From NCBI GenBank assembly GCA_024742275.1, contig JANSYS010000012.1, positions 59,359 through 123,358 on the forward strand: 64,000 bases of DNA, given 5' to 3'. The notes under the pieces are model-generated. The model saw only the letters and a program-made list of their open reading frames with translations, did not search any database and was not told the origin of the DNA. Numbering within the stretch: position 1 is the stretch's first letter; every line of letters begins with the position of its first letter. The stretch comes from Alphaproteobacteria bacterium. GTDB taxonomy: Bacteria; Pseudomonadota; Alphaproteobacteria; Thalassobaculales; Thalassobaculaceae. The position numbers and the translations under genes were made by a program. Shown here piece by piece: positions 27,627 through 37,408 of the stretch.

Positions 27627-29715
27627 ACTGCTGCTGGAGCTGTTCTCCGAGGAGATTCCGGCGCGCATGCAGGCGCGCGCGGCCGAGGACCTGAAGAAGC
27701 TCGTCACCGAAAAGCTCAAGGCCGCCGGTCTTGCCTTCGACAGCGCCGAGGCCTTCGTCACCCCGCGCCGGCTGACCCTTGTGGTGGACGGCCTACCCGA
27801 CAAGCAGCCGGACGTGAGCGAGGAACGACGCGGTCCGCGAGTCGACGCTCCGGAGAAGGCGATCCAGGGCTTCCTCGGTTCGACGGGACTGACGCTGGAC
27901 CAGTGCGAGAAGCGCGACACCGGCAAGGGCGAGTTCTGGTTCGTCGTGATCGAGAAGAGAGGTGAGGCGACCGCCGACGTACTGCCGGGGATCATCCTCG
28001 CCGCGATCCGCGAGCTGCCCTGGCCGAAATCCATGCGCTGGGGCCGCAACAGTTTTCGCTGGGTGCGGCCGTTGCACCACATTCTCGCGGTCTTTGACGG
28101 GGCCGTCCTGGATGGCGGCCTCGATCTCGGCGAGGCGCAACTCACCTTCACCGGCGAGACGCGGGGGCATCGCTTCCTGGCACCGGACGCCGTGGCGGTG
28201 TCATCGTTCCATGAGTATCGCACCGAGGTCGGCGGCGCCTTCGTCATGCTCGACCGTGAGGATCGCAAGGAAGCGATCGCCTCCGGCGCCAAGGCGCTTG
28301 CCGAGGCGGAGGGGCTGGTGCTGCGCGACGATCCGGGCCTTCTGGACGAAGTCTGCGGTCTGGTCGAATGGCCGGTGCCGCTGATGGGGCGGATCGATGC
28401 GGAGTTCATGTCAGTGCCGCCGGAGGTGCTGGTCACCTCCATGCGCAGCCACCAGAAGTATTTCGCCTGCGAGAAACCCGACGGCAAGCTGGCCGACCGG
28501 TTCATCCTGGTCTCCAACATGGCGAGCGAGGAGACGCGCGACGCCAACATCGTCGCCGGCAACGAGAAGGTGCTGCGGGCGCGGCTCAGCGACGCCAAGT
28601 TCTTCTGGGACCAGGACCGGGCCGTGAAGCTCGGCGACCGCCGCGAGGCGCTCCGCGACGTCAAGTTCTACGACAAGCTCGGCACAATGGCCGACAAGGT
28701 GGAGCGGGTGACCCGACTGGCCGCCGAGGTCGCGCTGACGGTCGGCGCCGAGCCGGATCTGGCGCGGCGCGCGGCGTCGCTCGCCAAGGCGGATCTGACC
28801 ACCGGCATGGTGGGCGAGTTTCCGGAACTGCAGGGCGTGATGGGCCGCTACTACGCCCTCGACGCCGGCGAGGACGCCCAGGTCGCCGACGCGATCGCCC
28901 AGCATTATTCGCCGCTCGGCCCGACCGACACCTGCCCGACGGCGCCGGTGTCGGTCGCCGTGGCCCTGGCCGACAAGGTCGACACGCTGGTCGGTTTCTT
29001 CGCCATCGGCGAGACGCCGACCGGCTCCAAGGACCCGTTTGCGCTCCGCCGCGCCGCGCTGGGCGTGATCCGGCTGATCATCGAGAACGGGCTTAGGGTC
29101 AACCTACTGCGGCTCTTCGCCGAGGCACGGGTCCGGATCAAGGGCGCCCAGGGCTCGACAGCGAACGTCGATGCCACGCTCCTCGACTTCTTCGCAGATC
29201 GCTTGAAGGTTCACTTACGCGAGCAGGGCGTGCGCCATGACCTGATCGCCGCCGTCTTCGAGCTGGGCGGAGAAGACGATCTGGTCCGCCTGCTGGCCCG
29301 CGTGCACGCGCTGAGCCACTTCCTGGCGACCGACGACGGCGCGAATCTTCTCGCCGGCTATCGCCGCGCCTCGAATATCCTGCGTGCCGAGGAGAAGAAG
29401 GATGGGCCCTTTGCCGCGACCGCTTCCGCCTTCGCCGACCGCATCGATCCGTCGTTTCTGAGCCAGCCGGAGGAAATGGCGCTGTATGAGGCCGTGCGCC
29501 GCGCGCAGACGGCAATTCAGGGTCATCTGGCCAGCGAGGACTTTACGAATGCGATGTCCTCGATATCTCACTTGCGGGGGCCGATCGACGCATTCTTTGA
29601 CGCGGTCACCGTCAACGCCGACGATGCGGCACTGAGAACCAATCGACTGCGCCTGCTCGATGCCGTCAGAACGGTGATGGGGACCGTCGCCGACTTCTCG
29701 CGGATCGAGGGCTGA
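27619..29715 (+). CDS. glyS: Glycyl-tRNA synthetase beta subunit
   Basis: 698 residues. N-terminal [18 protein letters not shown] is the hallmark start of GlyS. Also visible are the PWPKSMRWG segment, [23 protein letters not shown] and the HD-like domain near [14 protein letters not shown]. The C-terminal anticodon-binding domain ends in a helical region. The subunit binds tRNA-Gly. Directly downstream of glyQ and 20 bases upstream of ppdK. Confidence 0.97.
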   Translation: MPELLLELFSEEIPARMQARAAEDLKKLVTEKLKAAGLAFDSAEAFVTPRRLTLVVDGLPDKQPDVSEERRGPRVDAPEKAIQGFLGSTGLTLDQCEKRDTGKGEFWFVVIEKRGEATADVLPGIILAAIRELPWPKSMRWGRNSFRWVRPLHHILAVFDGAVLDGGLDLGEAQLTFTGETRGHRFLAPDAVAVSSFHEYRTEVGGAFVMLDREDRKEAIASGAKALAEAEGLVLRDDPGLLDEVCGLVEWPVPLMGRIDAEFMSVPPEVLVTSMRSHQKYFACEKPDGKLADRFILVSNMASEETRDANIVAGNEKVLRARLSDAKFFWDQDRAVKLGDRREALRDVKFYDKLGTMADKVERVTRLAAEVALTVGAEPDLARRAASLAKADLTTGMVGEFPELQGVMGRYYALDAGEDAQVADAIAQHYSPLGPTDTCPTAPVSVAVALADKVDTLVGFFAIGETPTGSKDPFALRRAALGVIRLIIENGLRVNLLRLFAEARVRIKGAQGSTANVDATLLDFFADRLKVHLREQGVRHDLIAAVFELGGEDDLVRLLARVHALSHFLATDDGANLLAGYRRASNILRAEEKKDGPFAATASAFADRIDPSFLSQPEEMALYEAVRRAQTAIQGHLASEDFTNAMSSISHLRGPIDAFFDAVTVNADDAALRTNRLRLLDAVRTVMGTVADFSRIEG

Positions 29716-29735
29716 AAGATCGAGGAACAAGAAGC

Positions 29736-32408
29736 ATGACACAGTGGGTTTACGGTTTCGGCGGCGGTTCGGCCGAAGGGCGTGCGGACATGCGCAACCT
29801 TCTGGGTGGAAAGGGTGCGAATCTGGCGGAGATGAGCTCGATCGGTCTACCCGTGCCGCCTGGCTTCACCATCTCCACCGAGGTCTGCACCTACTACTAC
29901 GACCACGGCGAGACCTATCCCGGCGACCTGACCGATGCCGTCGAGGTGGCGATCAAGAAGATCGAGGACGAGGTCGGGATGGTGTTCGGCGATGCCGACA
30001 ATCCGCTCCTGGTTTCCGTCCGCTCCGGAGCTCGGGTCTCTATGCCCGGCATGATGGACACCGTGCTGAATCTGGGTCTGAACGACACCACGGTTCAGGG
30101 GTTGATCAAGCGCAGCAACGACGCGCGCTTCGCCTATGACAGCTACCGCCGGTTCATCCAGATGTACGGCGACGTCGTGATGGGTGTCGACCACGGCCAT
30201 TTCGAGGAACTGCTCGAGTTGGCCAAGGAGGAGAAGGGGGTCTCCCTCGACACCGAACTCAGCGCCGACGACATGAAGGCCCTGGTCGATCAGTTCAAGG
30301 CGAAGGTGAAGGAGCAGCTCGACGAGCCGTTCCCGGAGGATCCGCGCGATCAGCTCTGGGGCGCGATCTCGGCGGTCTTCGGCTCGTGGCGGAACAACCG
30401 CGCCAACGTTTACCGCAAGCTCCACGGCATTCCGGAAAGCTGGGGGACCGCCGTCAACGTCCAGGCGATGGTCTTCGGCAACATGGGAGACGACTGTGCC
30501 ACCGGCGTCGCCTTCACCCGCGACCCGTCCACCGGCGAGAACATGTTCTATGGGGAGTTCCTGGTGAACGCCCAAGGCGAGGACGTGGTCGCCGGTATCC
30601 GGACGCCTCAGAGCCTGACCGTCGCCGCAAAGCGCAAGCAGGGTTCCGACCTGCCGGCGATGGAAGAGGTCATGCCGGAGGTGTTCCAGCAGCTCGACGA
30701 TGTGCGTCTCAAGCTGGAGACGCACTACCGCGACATGCAGGACATCGAGTTCACAGTGCAGCAGAAGAAGCTCTACATGCTGCAGACCCGCAGCGGGAAG
30801 CGCACTGTCCACGCCGCCCTGCAGATCGCCGTGGACATGTGCCAGGAGGGCCTGATCTCCGAGCGCGAGGCGGTCTCGCGGATCGAGCCCCAGGGCCTCG
30901 ACCAGCTCCTGCATCCGACACTCGACCCCGAGGCGGAACGCAACGTCATCGCCAAGGGGCTGCCGGCTTCTCCGGGTGCGGCTTCGGGCAAAGTGGTGTT
31001 TTCGTCGGACAGTGCCGAGGCGGCGGCGCGCGAAGGCGAGCGGGTGATCCTGGTGCGGATCGAGACCAGCCCGGAGGACATCCACGGCATGCATGCCGCC
31101 GAGGGAATCCTGACCACCCGCGGCGGTATGACCAGTCATGCGGCGGTGGTCGCCCGCGGTATGGGGCGGCCCTGTGTGTCGGGAGCCGGACAGATCCGTG
31201 TCGACTACGCCAACAAGACGTTCTTCGTCGGCGGCACCGAGGTCAAGGCGGGCGACCGGATCACCATCGACGGCGGTACCGGCGAGGTGATGCTGGGTGA
31301 AGTGCCGACGATTCAGCCGGAGCTGTCGGGCAATTTCGCCAAGGTCATGGAATGGGCCGACTCTGTACGGCGCATGCGCATCCGCACGAACGCCGAAACT
31401 CCGGCCGACGCCAAGGTCGCCCGCGATTTCGGCGCAGAGGGGATCGGACTGTGCCGGACCGAGCACATGTTCTTCGAAGGGGACCGTATCGTCGCCATGC
31501 GCGAGATGATCGTCTCCACCACGGAGGACGGGCGTCGGGGAGCGCTCGCCAAGCTGCTGCCGATGCAGCGCGCCGACTTCATTGAGTTGTTCCGGATCAT
31601 GGAGGGCCTGCCGGTCACCATCCGCCTGCTCGATCCGCCTCTCCATGAGTTCCTTCCGCATACCGAGGAGGAGATGGCCGAGGTCGCCAAGGCGGCGGGC
31701 GTGTCCGTGGAGACGGTGAAACGCCGCGCGCTGGAGCTTACGGAGAGCAACCCGATGCTAGGCCATCGTGGTTGCCGGTTGGCGATCAGCTATCCGGAGA
31801 TTTCCGAGATGCAGGCGCGGGCGATCTTCGAGGCGGCAACCGAGATCGCGAAGAGCGGAAACGCCCCTCTGCCGGAGGTGATGATTCCGCTGGCCGCGAC
31901 CGACGCCGAGGTTCGCATCATCAAGGCGATCATCGACCGCGTCGCTGGAGAGGTCGCCCAGGAGAGCGGTGTCAAGGTCGACTACCTGGTCGGAACCATG
32001 ATCGAGCTTCCGCGCGCGGCCCTGCAGGCGGACAAGATCGCCCAGGAGGCCGAGTTTTTCAGCTTCGGCACGAACGATCTGACTCAGACGACCTACGGCC
32101 TGTCTCGGGACGACGCCGGTGCCTTCATCCACTTCTACGAGGAGAAGGGCATCATCGAAGTCGACCCCTTTGTCAGCCTCGACCAGCAGGGTGTCGGCGA
32201 ACTGGTGAAGATCGCGGCCGAACGGGGGCGGGCGGCCCGCCCCGGCATCAAGCTCGGCATCTGCGGCGAACACGGCGGCGACCCCTCCTCCATCGGCTTC
32301 TGCGAGGAAGTCGGGTTGGACTATGTGAGCTGTTCGCCGTTTCGCGTGCCGATCGCCCGCCTTGCCGCGGCACAGGCCACGATCGCCATCGACAAGGTGG
32401 CGGAGTAG
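29736..32408 (+). CDS. ppdK: Pyruvate, phosphate dikinase
   Basis: 890 residues; reversible conversion of pyruvate, ATP and phosphate to PEP, AMP and PPi, a gluconeogenic or PPi-linked glycolytic step. N-terminal ATP-grasp domain (GGKGANLAEMSSIGLPVPPGF), a central phosphohistidine domain with TTRGGMTSHAAVVARGMG carrying the swivelling His, and a C-terminal PEP/pyruvate barrel with SFGTNDLTQTTYGLSRDD and GICGEHGGDPSSI. Full length. It begins 20 bases after glyS, a neighbour arrangement seen in related alphaproteobacteria. Confidence 0.97.
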   Translation: MTQWVYGFGGGSAEGRADMRNLLGGKGANLAEMSSIGLPVPPGFTISTEVCTYYYDHGETYPGDLTDAVEVAIKKIEDEVGMVFGDADNPLLVSVRSGARVSMPGMMDTVLNLGLNDTTVQGLIKRSNDARFAYDSYRRFIQMYGDVVMGVDHGHFEELLELAKEEKGVSLDTELSADDMKALVDQFKAKVKEQLDEPFPEDPRDQLWGAISAVFGSWRNNRANVYRKLHGIPESWGTAVNVQAMVFGNMGDDCATGVAFTRDPSTGENMFYGEFLVNAQGEDVVAGIRTPQSLTVAAKRKQGSDLPAMEEVMPEVFQQLDDVRLKLETHYRDMQDIEFTVQQKKLYMLQTRSGKRTVHAALQIAVDMCQEGLISEREAVSRIEPQGLDQLLHPTLDPEAERNVIAKGLPASPGAASGKVVFSSDSAEAAAREGERVILVRIETSPEDIHGMHAAEGILTTRGGMTSHAAVVARGMGRPCVSGAGQIRVDYANKTFFVGGTEVKAGDRITIDGGTGEVMLGEVPTIQPELSGNFAKVMEWADSVRRMRIRTNAETPADAKVARDFGAEGIGLCRTEHMFFEGDRIVAMREMIVSTTEDGRRGALAKLLPMQRADFIELFRIMEGLPVTIRLLDPPLHEFLPHTEEEMAEVAKAAGVSVETVKRRALELTESNPMLGHRGCRLAISYPEISEMQARAIFEAATEIAKSGNAPLPEVMIPLAATDAEVRIIKAIIDRVAGEVAQESGVKVDYLVGTMIELPRAALQADKIAQEAEFFSFGTNDLTQTTYGLSRDDAGAFIHFYEEKGIIEVDPFVSLDQQGVGELVKIAAERGRAARPGIKLGICGEHGGDPSSIGFCEEVGLDYVSCSPFRVPIARLAAAQATIAIDKVAE

Positions 32409-32483
32409 GCGACCGCAGGGCAGGCGGACCATGGATGGTGCCGAACTCAGGATCGTCCCAGATTGAGGATGGTTCCAGGCGCT

Positions 32484-32504
32484 GGTTCCGGCTAAACCGG
32501 AGCC
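32484..32504 (+). promoter_or_regulatory. Hairpin abutting start codon of isochorismatase-like gene
   Basis: GGTTCCGG (32484-32491) pairs with CCGGAGCC (32497-32504) through eight positions with one G-T pair and a five-base loop. The stem ends at the base before the ATG at 32505, and no Shine-Dalgarno sequence is visible. It could limit ribosome access or could simply show that the true start is downstream. Confidence 0.35.
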
Positions 32505-33161
32505 ATGGGCACAATCGCTTGCAATGCCGGTTTGAGCTTTGACGCCGATCCAGTCCGCACGGCGCTGATCGCGATCGATCTTCAGCGCGATTTCCTCGAA
32601 GAAGGCGGGATGGTTGCGGCGCTTGGCGATGACATCGCGCCGATGCGGGCGATCATCCCCAACGCGGTCGCCTTGATTGCGGCTGCCCGTGCGGCGGGGC
32701 TGATGCTTGTGCATACCCGTGAGGGTTACGCGCCGGACCTGTCCGACATGCACAGCCTCAAGCGCGACCGCAATGTGGCGGGACGCGACGGGCCCCTCGG
32801 CCGTTTCTTGATCCGCGGCGAACCTGGCCAGGACCATGTCGCCGAATGCCGTCCCGCCGAGGGGGAAACGGTGCTGGACAAGCCGGGATTCGGAAGCTTC
32901 TACCGCACCGACCTGGAAGACCGGCTGCGCGAGCGTAGGATCGACTCGGTGATTCTGTTCGGCGTCACCACCCAGTGCTGCGTCTCGTCCACCCTGCGCG
33001 AGGCCGTCGACAGGGGGTTCCGCTGCCTCACGGTCGAGGACGCCTGCGCCGCGACCACGCCGGCCCTGCACGAGGCGGCGATCTCTGTCATCTACGGCGA
33101 GAACAACCTGTTCGGGTGGGTCAGCGACACCCGGCGGGTGGTCGAGGGGCTCGTCAGCTGA
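32505..33161 (+). CDS. Isochorismatase-family cysteine hydrolase
   Basis: 218 residues. The catalytic triad of the family is visible: Asp25 in TALIAIDLQRDF, Lys in LDKPGFGSFYRTDL, and Cys in GVTTQCCVSSTLREA. The family includes nicotinamidases, N-carbamoylsarcosine amidases, biuret and ureidoacrylate hydrolases; the precise substrate cannot be assigned. The DKPGFGSFY segment and the VTTQCCV core are closest to the biuret/peroxyureidoacrylate amidohydrolase type. It follows ppdK by 96 bases with a hairpin before the start. Confidence 0.85.
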   Translation: MGTIACNAGLSFDADPVRTALIAIDLQRDFLEEGGMVAALGDDIAPMRAIIPNAVALIAAARAAGLMLVHTREGYAPDLSDMHSLKRDRNVAGRDGPLGRFLIRGEPGQDHVAECRPAEGETVLDKPGFGSFYRTDLEDRLRERRIDSVILFGVTTQCCVSSTLREAVDRGFRCLTVEDACAATTPALHEAAISVIYGENNLFGWVSDTRRVVEGLVS

Positions 33162-33193
33162 GGCGATAGCCTGGAACGGCGCCCCTTAGACAG

Positions 33194-33691
33194 TCAGATC
33201 AGCTGAAACACCCCGCCGCTCGCCTTGTAGCGGTCCAGCGCCGCCAGCGTCCGGCTGACCGGATTGGTGCGGTCCTCCGGCAGGGCGTCCGGCGCGAAGA
33301 AGCGCACGTCCAGGCTCTCGTGGCCGTCGGCGCGCAGCGTTCCCGACCATTCCGTGACATGAAAGATCATCGCGAAGGCGTGCAGGACGTCGCCGTGCGG
33401 ATACTCGATGCGGTCGTGGACGGGGTCGCTTGCGAAACCTACCGGTACCAGGTTGTGGGCGACGAGGCCGGTCTCCTCTCGAACTTCCGCCCTGGCGGTG
33501 TCCTCGATCGACTGCCCCATCTCGGCCGATCCGGCCGGCCAGCCCCACAGTTTGAAGTCGCCGCGCTTGATCAGCAGGATCTCGCCGGCGGCGTTCTCCA
33601 CGATGATCCGCGCGCCCGGCATGAGGACCGGGCGCGGTCCGATGATCTTGCGAAGCTGGCCGAGATAGCTGTCGGCGAAGGAGCCGCTCAC
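33194..33691 (-). CDS. Nudix hydrolase
   Basis: 165 residues from a GTG at 33691 that overlaps the stop of the upstream uxaA-like gene (GTGA), showing translational coupling. The Nudix box is present: GSAEMGQSIEDT then ARAEVREETGL, with the metal-binding REEtG glutamates. A lead-in RPVLMPGARIIVENAAGEILLIKRGD is usual for the fold. The substrate, a nucleoside diphosphate linked to another moiety, is unknown. Another possibility is that it cleans up an intermediate of the sugar acid pathway suggested by its neighbour. Confidence 0.88.
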   Translation of the reverse strand: MSGSFADSYLGQLRKIIGPRPVLMPGARIIVENAAGEILLIKRGDFKLWGWPAGSAEMGQSIEDTARAEVREETGLVAHNLVPVGFASDPVHDRIEYPHGDVLHAFAMIFHVTEWSGTLRADGHESLDVRFFAPDALPEDRTNPVSRTLAALDRYKASGGVFQLI

Positions 33692-35226
33692 ATCACCGCG
33701 CCGATCTGCCAGGGGATGAACTCGTTGTCGCCCATGCCCTGCGCCTCGGACTTGGTCTTGGATCCGGAGGCGACCTCCAGCAGTCGGTCGAAGATCCGCT
33801 GCCCCATCTCCTCGATGGAGATGCCCTCGTCCAGCACCTCGCCGCAGTTGATGTCCATGTCGTCCGACATGCGCTGGTACATCGGGGTGTTGGTGGCCAG
33901 CTTGAGAGAGGGGGCCGGCTTGCAGCCGTAGACCGAGCCCCGGCCGGTGGTGAAGCAGACGATGTTCGATCCGCTGGCGACCTCGCCGGTGATCGAGGCC
34001 GGGTCGTAGCCGGGGCTGTCCATGAAGACGAAGCCCTTGGCGTCGATCACCTCGCCGTACTTGTAGACGCCGGTGAGGTTGGTCGTTCCGCCCTTCGCCG
34101 CCGCACCGAGCGACTTCTCCAGAATGGTGGTCAGTCCGCCGCGTTTGTTGCCGGGCGAGGGGTTGTTGTTCATCTCGCCGCCGTTGCGCGCGGTGTAGTC
34201 CTCCCACCACTTGATCCGCTCGATCAGCTTCTCGCCGACCTCGCGGCTGACCGCGCGGCGGGTGAGCAGGTGCTCGGCGCCGTAGATTTCCGGAGTCTCG
34301 GCCAGGACGGCGGTTCCGCCGTGGCGCACCAGCAGGTTCGCCGCCTCGCCGAGGGCCGGGTTCGCGGTCATGCCGGAATAGGCGTCGGAGCCGCCGCATT
34401 GCAGGGCGAGGGTCAGCTCGCTCGCCGGGCAGGGCGCGCGGGTCGCCTGGTTTGCCTTCGGCAGCATGTCGCGGATGATGCCGGAGCCCCAGTCGACGGT
34501 TTTCCGCAATCCGCCCGCGTCCTGGATGTTCATCGTCTGGAACGCCTCGCCCCGCTCGATGCCATAGGCCTCCAGCAGGAAGTCGATCTGGTTCACCTCG
34601 CAGCCGAGGCCGACCATCAGCACGCCCGCGAAGTTCGGATGCCGTGCCATGCCCCAGAGCACGCGTTGCAGGTTCGCGTAGCCCTCGCCGTCGCCGGCCA
34701 TGCCGCAGCCGGTGGAGTGGGTCAGCGCCACCACGCCGTCGACGTTGGGGTACTGCTCCAGCACCTGCGGGGTGATCGCCTCGGCGATGTACTTCGCCGC
34801 CGTGGCGGAACAGTTCACGCTGGTCAGCACGCCGATATAGTTGCGTGTGCCGATACGGCCGCTGTCGCGCCGGAAGCCCTGGAACGTGGCGAGTTCGCTG
34901 TCGTTGAAATAGGCGGTCGGCTTGACGTCGGCGCCGAAGGCGTAGTCGCGCTCGAAGTCCTGCATCTCGACGTTGTGGACATGCACATGGTCGCCCGGCC
35001 CGATCGCCTCCGTGGCGAAGCCGATGATCTGGTCGTACTTCCGGATCGGCTCGCCGGCGGCGATCGGTCTCGTCGCGATCTTGTGTCCGGCGGGGACAGC
35101 GGCGGTCGTGGTGACCCCTTCGCCGGACAGCTCGACGCCCGGCGTGAGATCGATGCGGGCGGTGACGACGTTGTCGGCCTTGCGGAGGCGGACGATCAGC
35201 CGGTTGGCGTCCGAGGCTGCGGACAT
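33688..35226 (-). CDS. UxaA-family (altronate/galactarate-type) dehydratase
   Basis: 512 residues. The N-terminal SAF domain (about 1-95, with HKIATRPIAAGEPIRKY) is fused to the C-terminal dehydratase domain, with GRIGTRNYIGVLTSVNCSAT, ALTHSTGCGM, LMVGLGCEVNQ, LTLALQCGGSDAYSG and NPSPGNKRGGLTTILEKSLG. Family members dehydrate altronate, galactarate or related aldonates using iron. Full-length, so not the split UxaA form. It lies alone with a coupled Nudix gene and no other hexuronate genes, so the substrate is open. Confidence 0.88.
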   Translation of the reverse strand: MSAASDANRLIVRLRKADNVVTARIDLTPGVELSGEGVTTTAAVPAGHKIATRPIAAGEPIRKYDQIIGFATEAIGPGDHVHVHNVEMQDFERDYAFGADVKPTAYFNDSELATFQGFRRDSGRIGTRNYIGVLTSVNCSATAAKYIAEAITPQVLEQYPNVDGVVALTHSTGCGMAGDGEGYANLQRVLWGMARHPNFAGVLMVGLGCEVNQIDFLLEAYGIERGEAFQTMNIQDAGGLRKTVDWGSGIIRDMLPKANQATRAPCPASELTLALQCGGSDAYSGMTANPALGEAANLLVRHGGTAVLAETPEIYGAEHLLTRRAVSREVGEKLIERIKWWEDYTARNGGEMNNNPSPGNKRGGLTTILEKSLGAAAKGGTTNLTGVYKYGEVIDAKGFVFMDSPGYDPASITGEVASGSNIVCFTTGRGSVYGCKPAPSLKLATNTPMYQRMSDDMDINCGEVLDEGISIEEMGQRIFDRLLEVASGSKTKSEAQGMGDNEFIPWQIGAVM

Positions 35227-35489
35227 GGCGATTACTCCCTGGCGAAAACTGTGGCCGTTTCTCGTTGGCCCATCGTGGACGGGGCGAGCATAGCGCGCCG
35301 AGGGGTGAGCCGAAACGGGGGACGTGGTTCGCCCTTCAAACAGCTCCCAGCGTCAGCCCGGCAAGCTCCGAGCCCGACCGGGGACTTGGCGGAGAGCCGG
35401 TCTTTACGTTGGAGGCTGGGCCCCGACCGACCTCCGGATCAGGTCCGTAGGCCACCGGGATGACGAGCAGCATGAAACTAATTGCTCTC
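35227..35489. other. Intergenic region before MarR-GNAT gene
   Basis: About 260 bases between divergent genes with no supported coding region. It should contain the promoter of the dehydratase on the minus strand. Nothing distinct is recognisable apart from the operator at its right end. Confidence 0.5.
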
Positions 35490-35507
35490 AGCATCTAATT
35501 AGGTGCT
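35490..35507 (+). promoter_or_regulatory. Palindromic operator of MarR-GNAT gene
   Basis: AGCATCTAATTAGGTGCT is an 18-base palindrome with a single mismatched pair, centred 21 bases upstream of the ATG at 35520. A further CTAATT at 35478-35483 repeats the half-site. Size and symmetry fit a MarR dimer site, so autoregulation is likely. Confidence 0.55.
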
Positions 35508-35519
35508 ACCGTCATAGGT

Positions 35520-36455
35520 ATGATCGATACAGCTTCCACCCTGGCGTCCGACGCGGCCGCGTTCCGTCAGTTCAGCCGGTTCTACACGTCCTATATCGGC
35601 GCCCTCGGGCCGGACCATCAGGGCAGCGCGGTGTCGCTGACCGAGATGCGGCTGCTCTACGAAATCGCCCACCGGGATGGGCCGACGGCCGGCGAGCTCA
35701 GCGCCGCCATGCAGGTCGACCCCGGCTATGTCAGCCGCCTGCTGAAAGGGTTTCGGACCAGGGGGTGGATCGAGGCTGTGGCCGACGCGGCCGATGGCCG
35801 GGTCCGGCGGCTCTCGCTCACGGCGGATGGGCGCGCGTCGTTCACGCCCATGTACGACCGGGCCAACGCGGTGGCGGCCGAGATGCTGGCCGCGCTGCCG
35901 CCCGGGGACAGATCCCGGCTGCTGTCGGCCATGGCGACGATCCGCGGTATCCTCGATCCGAACAATCCGTCGGTCATGCCCTACCTGCTGCGCCCGCACC
36001 GGCCGGGGGACATGGGTGCGGTCATCGCCGCGCACGGGCGTCTCTACGCCTACGAATACGGTTTCGACGTGAGCTTCGAGGCGCTGGTCGCCCGGATCGC
36101 CGCGGACTTCATCGACGGCTTGGACCCCGCCCGCCACTGCTGCTGGATTGCCGAACGCGACGGCCGGGTCGTGGGCTCCGTGTTCGTCGTAGACGCGGAC
36201 GAGACCACCGCCAAGCTGCGGATGCTGTTCGTGGACGAGAGCGCGCGGGGCCTCGGCATCGGCAAGCGGCTGACCGAGGAGGCTATCCGCTTCGCCCGAT
36301 CCGCCGGGTACCGCCGGATGACCCTCTGGACCAACGACATCCTGATTGCCGCGCGGGAGATCTACCGCAAGGCCGGTTTCGACCACGTCGCCAGCGAGCC
36401 GCTGAGCGCGTTCGGCGTTACCATGGTTGCCGAGACCTGGGAACGTGAGCTGTAG
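35520..36455 (+). CDS. Bifunctional MarR-type HTH regulator / GNAT acetyltransferase
   Basis: 311 residues. Residues 1-145 form a MarR winged helix: TEMRLLYEIAHRDGPTAGELSAAMQVDPGYVSRLLKGFRTRGW, then a wing with DGRVRRLSLTADG. Residues 150-311 form a GNAT domain with LRMLFVDESARGLGIGKRL, the acetyl-CoA pyrophosphate loop (R-G-L-G-I-G-K). Such fusions are known as single-gene regulators in proteobacteria, but their acetyl acceptor is unknown. A palindrome overlaps the likely promoter, suggesting that the protein represses its own gene. The start at 35520 has a weak ribosome site. Confidence 0.9.
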   Translation: MIDTASTLASDAAAFRQFSRFYTSYIGALGPDHQGSAVSLTEMRLLYEIAHRDGPTAGELSAAMQVDPGYVSRLLKGFRTRGWIEAVADAADGRVRRLSLTADGRASFTPMYDRANAVAAEMLAALPPGDRSRLLSAMATIRGILDPNNPSVMPYLLRPHRPGDMGAVIAAHGRLYAYEYGFDVSFEALVARIAADFIDGLDPARHCCWIAERDGRVVGSVFVVDADETTAKLRMLFVDESARGLGIGKRLTEEAIRFARSAGYRRMTLWTNDILIAAREIYRKAGFDHVASEPLSAFGVTMVAETWEREL

Positions 36456-36569
36456 ACGCGCCGCGTCCAATCACTTGGACGGGATGACGCCGGCGATCGC
36501 GGCGTCCTAGACTGATCGGACAACCGCGCACCGGACCGGGAAAGCGCGGGCACTTCCAGGAGGAAACGG

Positions 36570-37358
36570 ATGTCCGACACGGATTTCAGCGGGCAGGCTA
36601 TGCTCGTCACCGGCGGGGCGAGCGGCATCGGCTACGCGGCTGCACAGGCCTTCGCGGCGCGCGGGGCCCGGATCGCCATCGCCGACCTGAAGGAGGACGT
36701 CGCCCAGGCCCAGGCGGCGACCCTCGGCGCCGGTCATATAGGCCTGGGCGGCGACGTCTCGACGGAGGCGACGGCGGACCGGCTTGTCTCCGCCACCATG
36801 GAGGCGTTCGGCCGCCTGGACGTGCTGGTCAACTGCGCGGGTATGTCCGATACGTTTCTCGACACGATCGACCAGACGGCGGAGCACTGGCAGCGGCTGA
36901 TCGATGTCCACCTGACCGGAACCTTCGTCATGTCGAAGCGGGCCGGGCGGGAGATGATCGCCGCCGGGCACGGCATCGTCATCAACATCTCCTCCATCGC
37001 CGGCATTCTCGCTCTGCCGAGGCGCAACGCCTACACGGCCGCCAAGCACGGCGTCGTCGGCCTGACCCGGAACCTGGCCTGCGAATGGGCTCGGCACGGC
37101 GTACGCGTCAACGCCATCGCGCCGGGATACATCCGCACGCCGCTGGTCCAGAATCTGATCGATCAGGGCAAGATCGACGAGAAGAAGATCAGGCGGCGCA
37201 CCCCCCTCGGCGAGATGCTGCCGCCGAGCGCCATCGCCGACGCGATGATCTTCCTGGCCTCGCCGCTCGCCCGCACGGTGACCGGAGTGAACCTGCCCGT
37301 CGACGGCGGCTACACGGTCTATGGCGGCATGGTGGACGCGGCCGATATCGACGACTGA
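36570..37358 (+). CDS. Short-chain dehydrogenase/reductase
   Basis: 262 residues with a strong ribosome site (AGGAGGAAACGG) before ATG. SDR marks: TGGASGIGYAAA cofactor loop, NCAGM, catalytic SSIAGILALPRRNAYTAAKHG (Ser, Tyr, Lys) and NAIAPGYIRTPL. Asp in IAIADLKEDV at the end of the second strand suggests NAD use. It has no operon partner; the gene before it is the MarR-GNAT regulator, 114 bases away on the same strand, which may control it. The substrate is unknown. Confidence 0.9.
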   Translation: MSDTDFSGQAMLVTGGASGIGYAAAQAFAARGARIAIADLKEDVAQAQAATLGAGHIGLGGDVSTEATADRLVSATMEAFGRLDVLVNCAGMSDTFLDTIDQTAEHWQRLIDVHLTGTFVMSKRAGREMIAAGHGIVINISSIAGILALPRRNAYTAAKHGVVGLTRNLACEWARHGVRVNAIAPGYIRTPLVQNLIDQGKIDEKKIRRRTPLGEMLPPSAIADAMIFLASPLARTVTGVNLPVDGGYTVYGGMVDAADIDD

Positions 37359-37408
37359 CCCGTGGCCGACCGAAGCCGGGGGCTGGTTTCCCAAGCCCGG
37401 CTATACCG

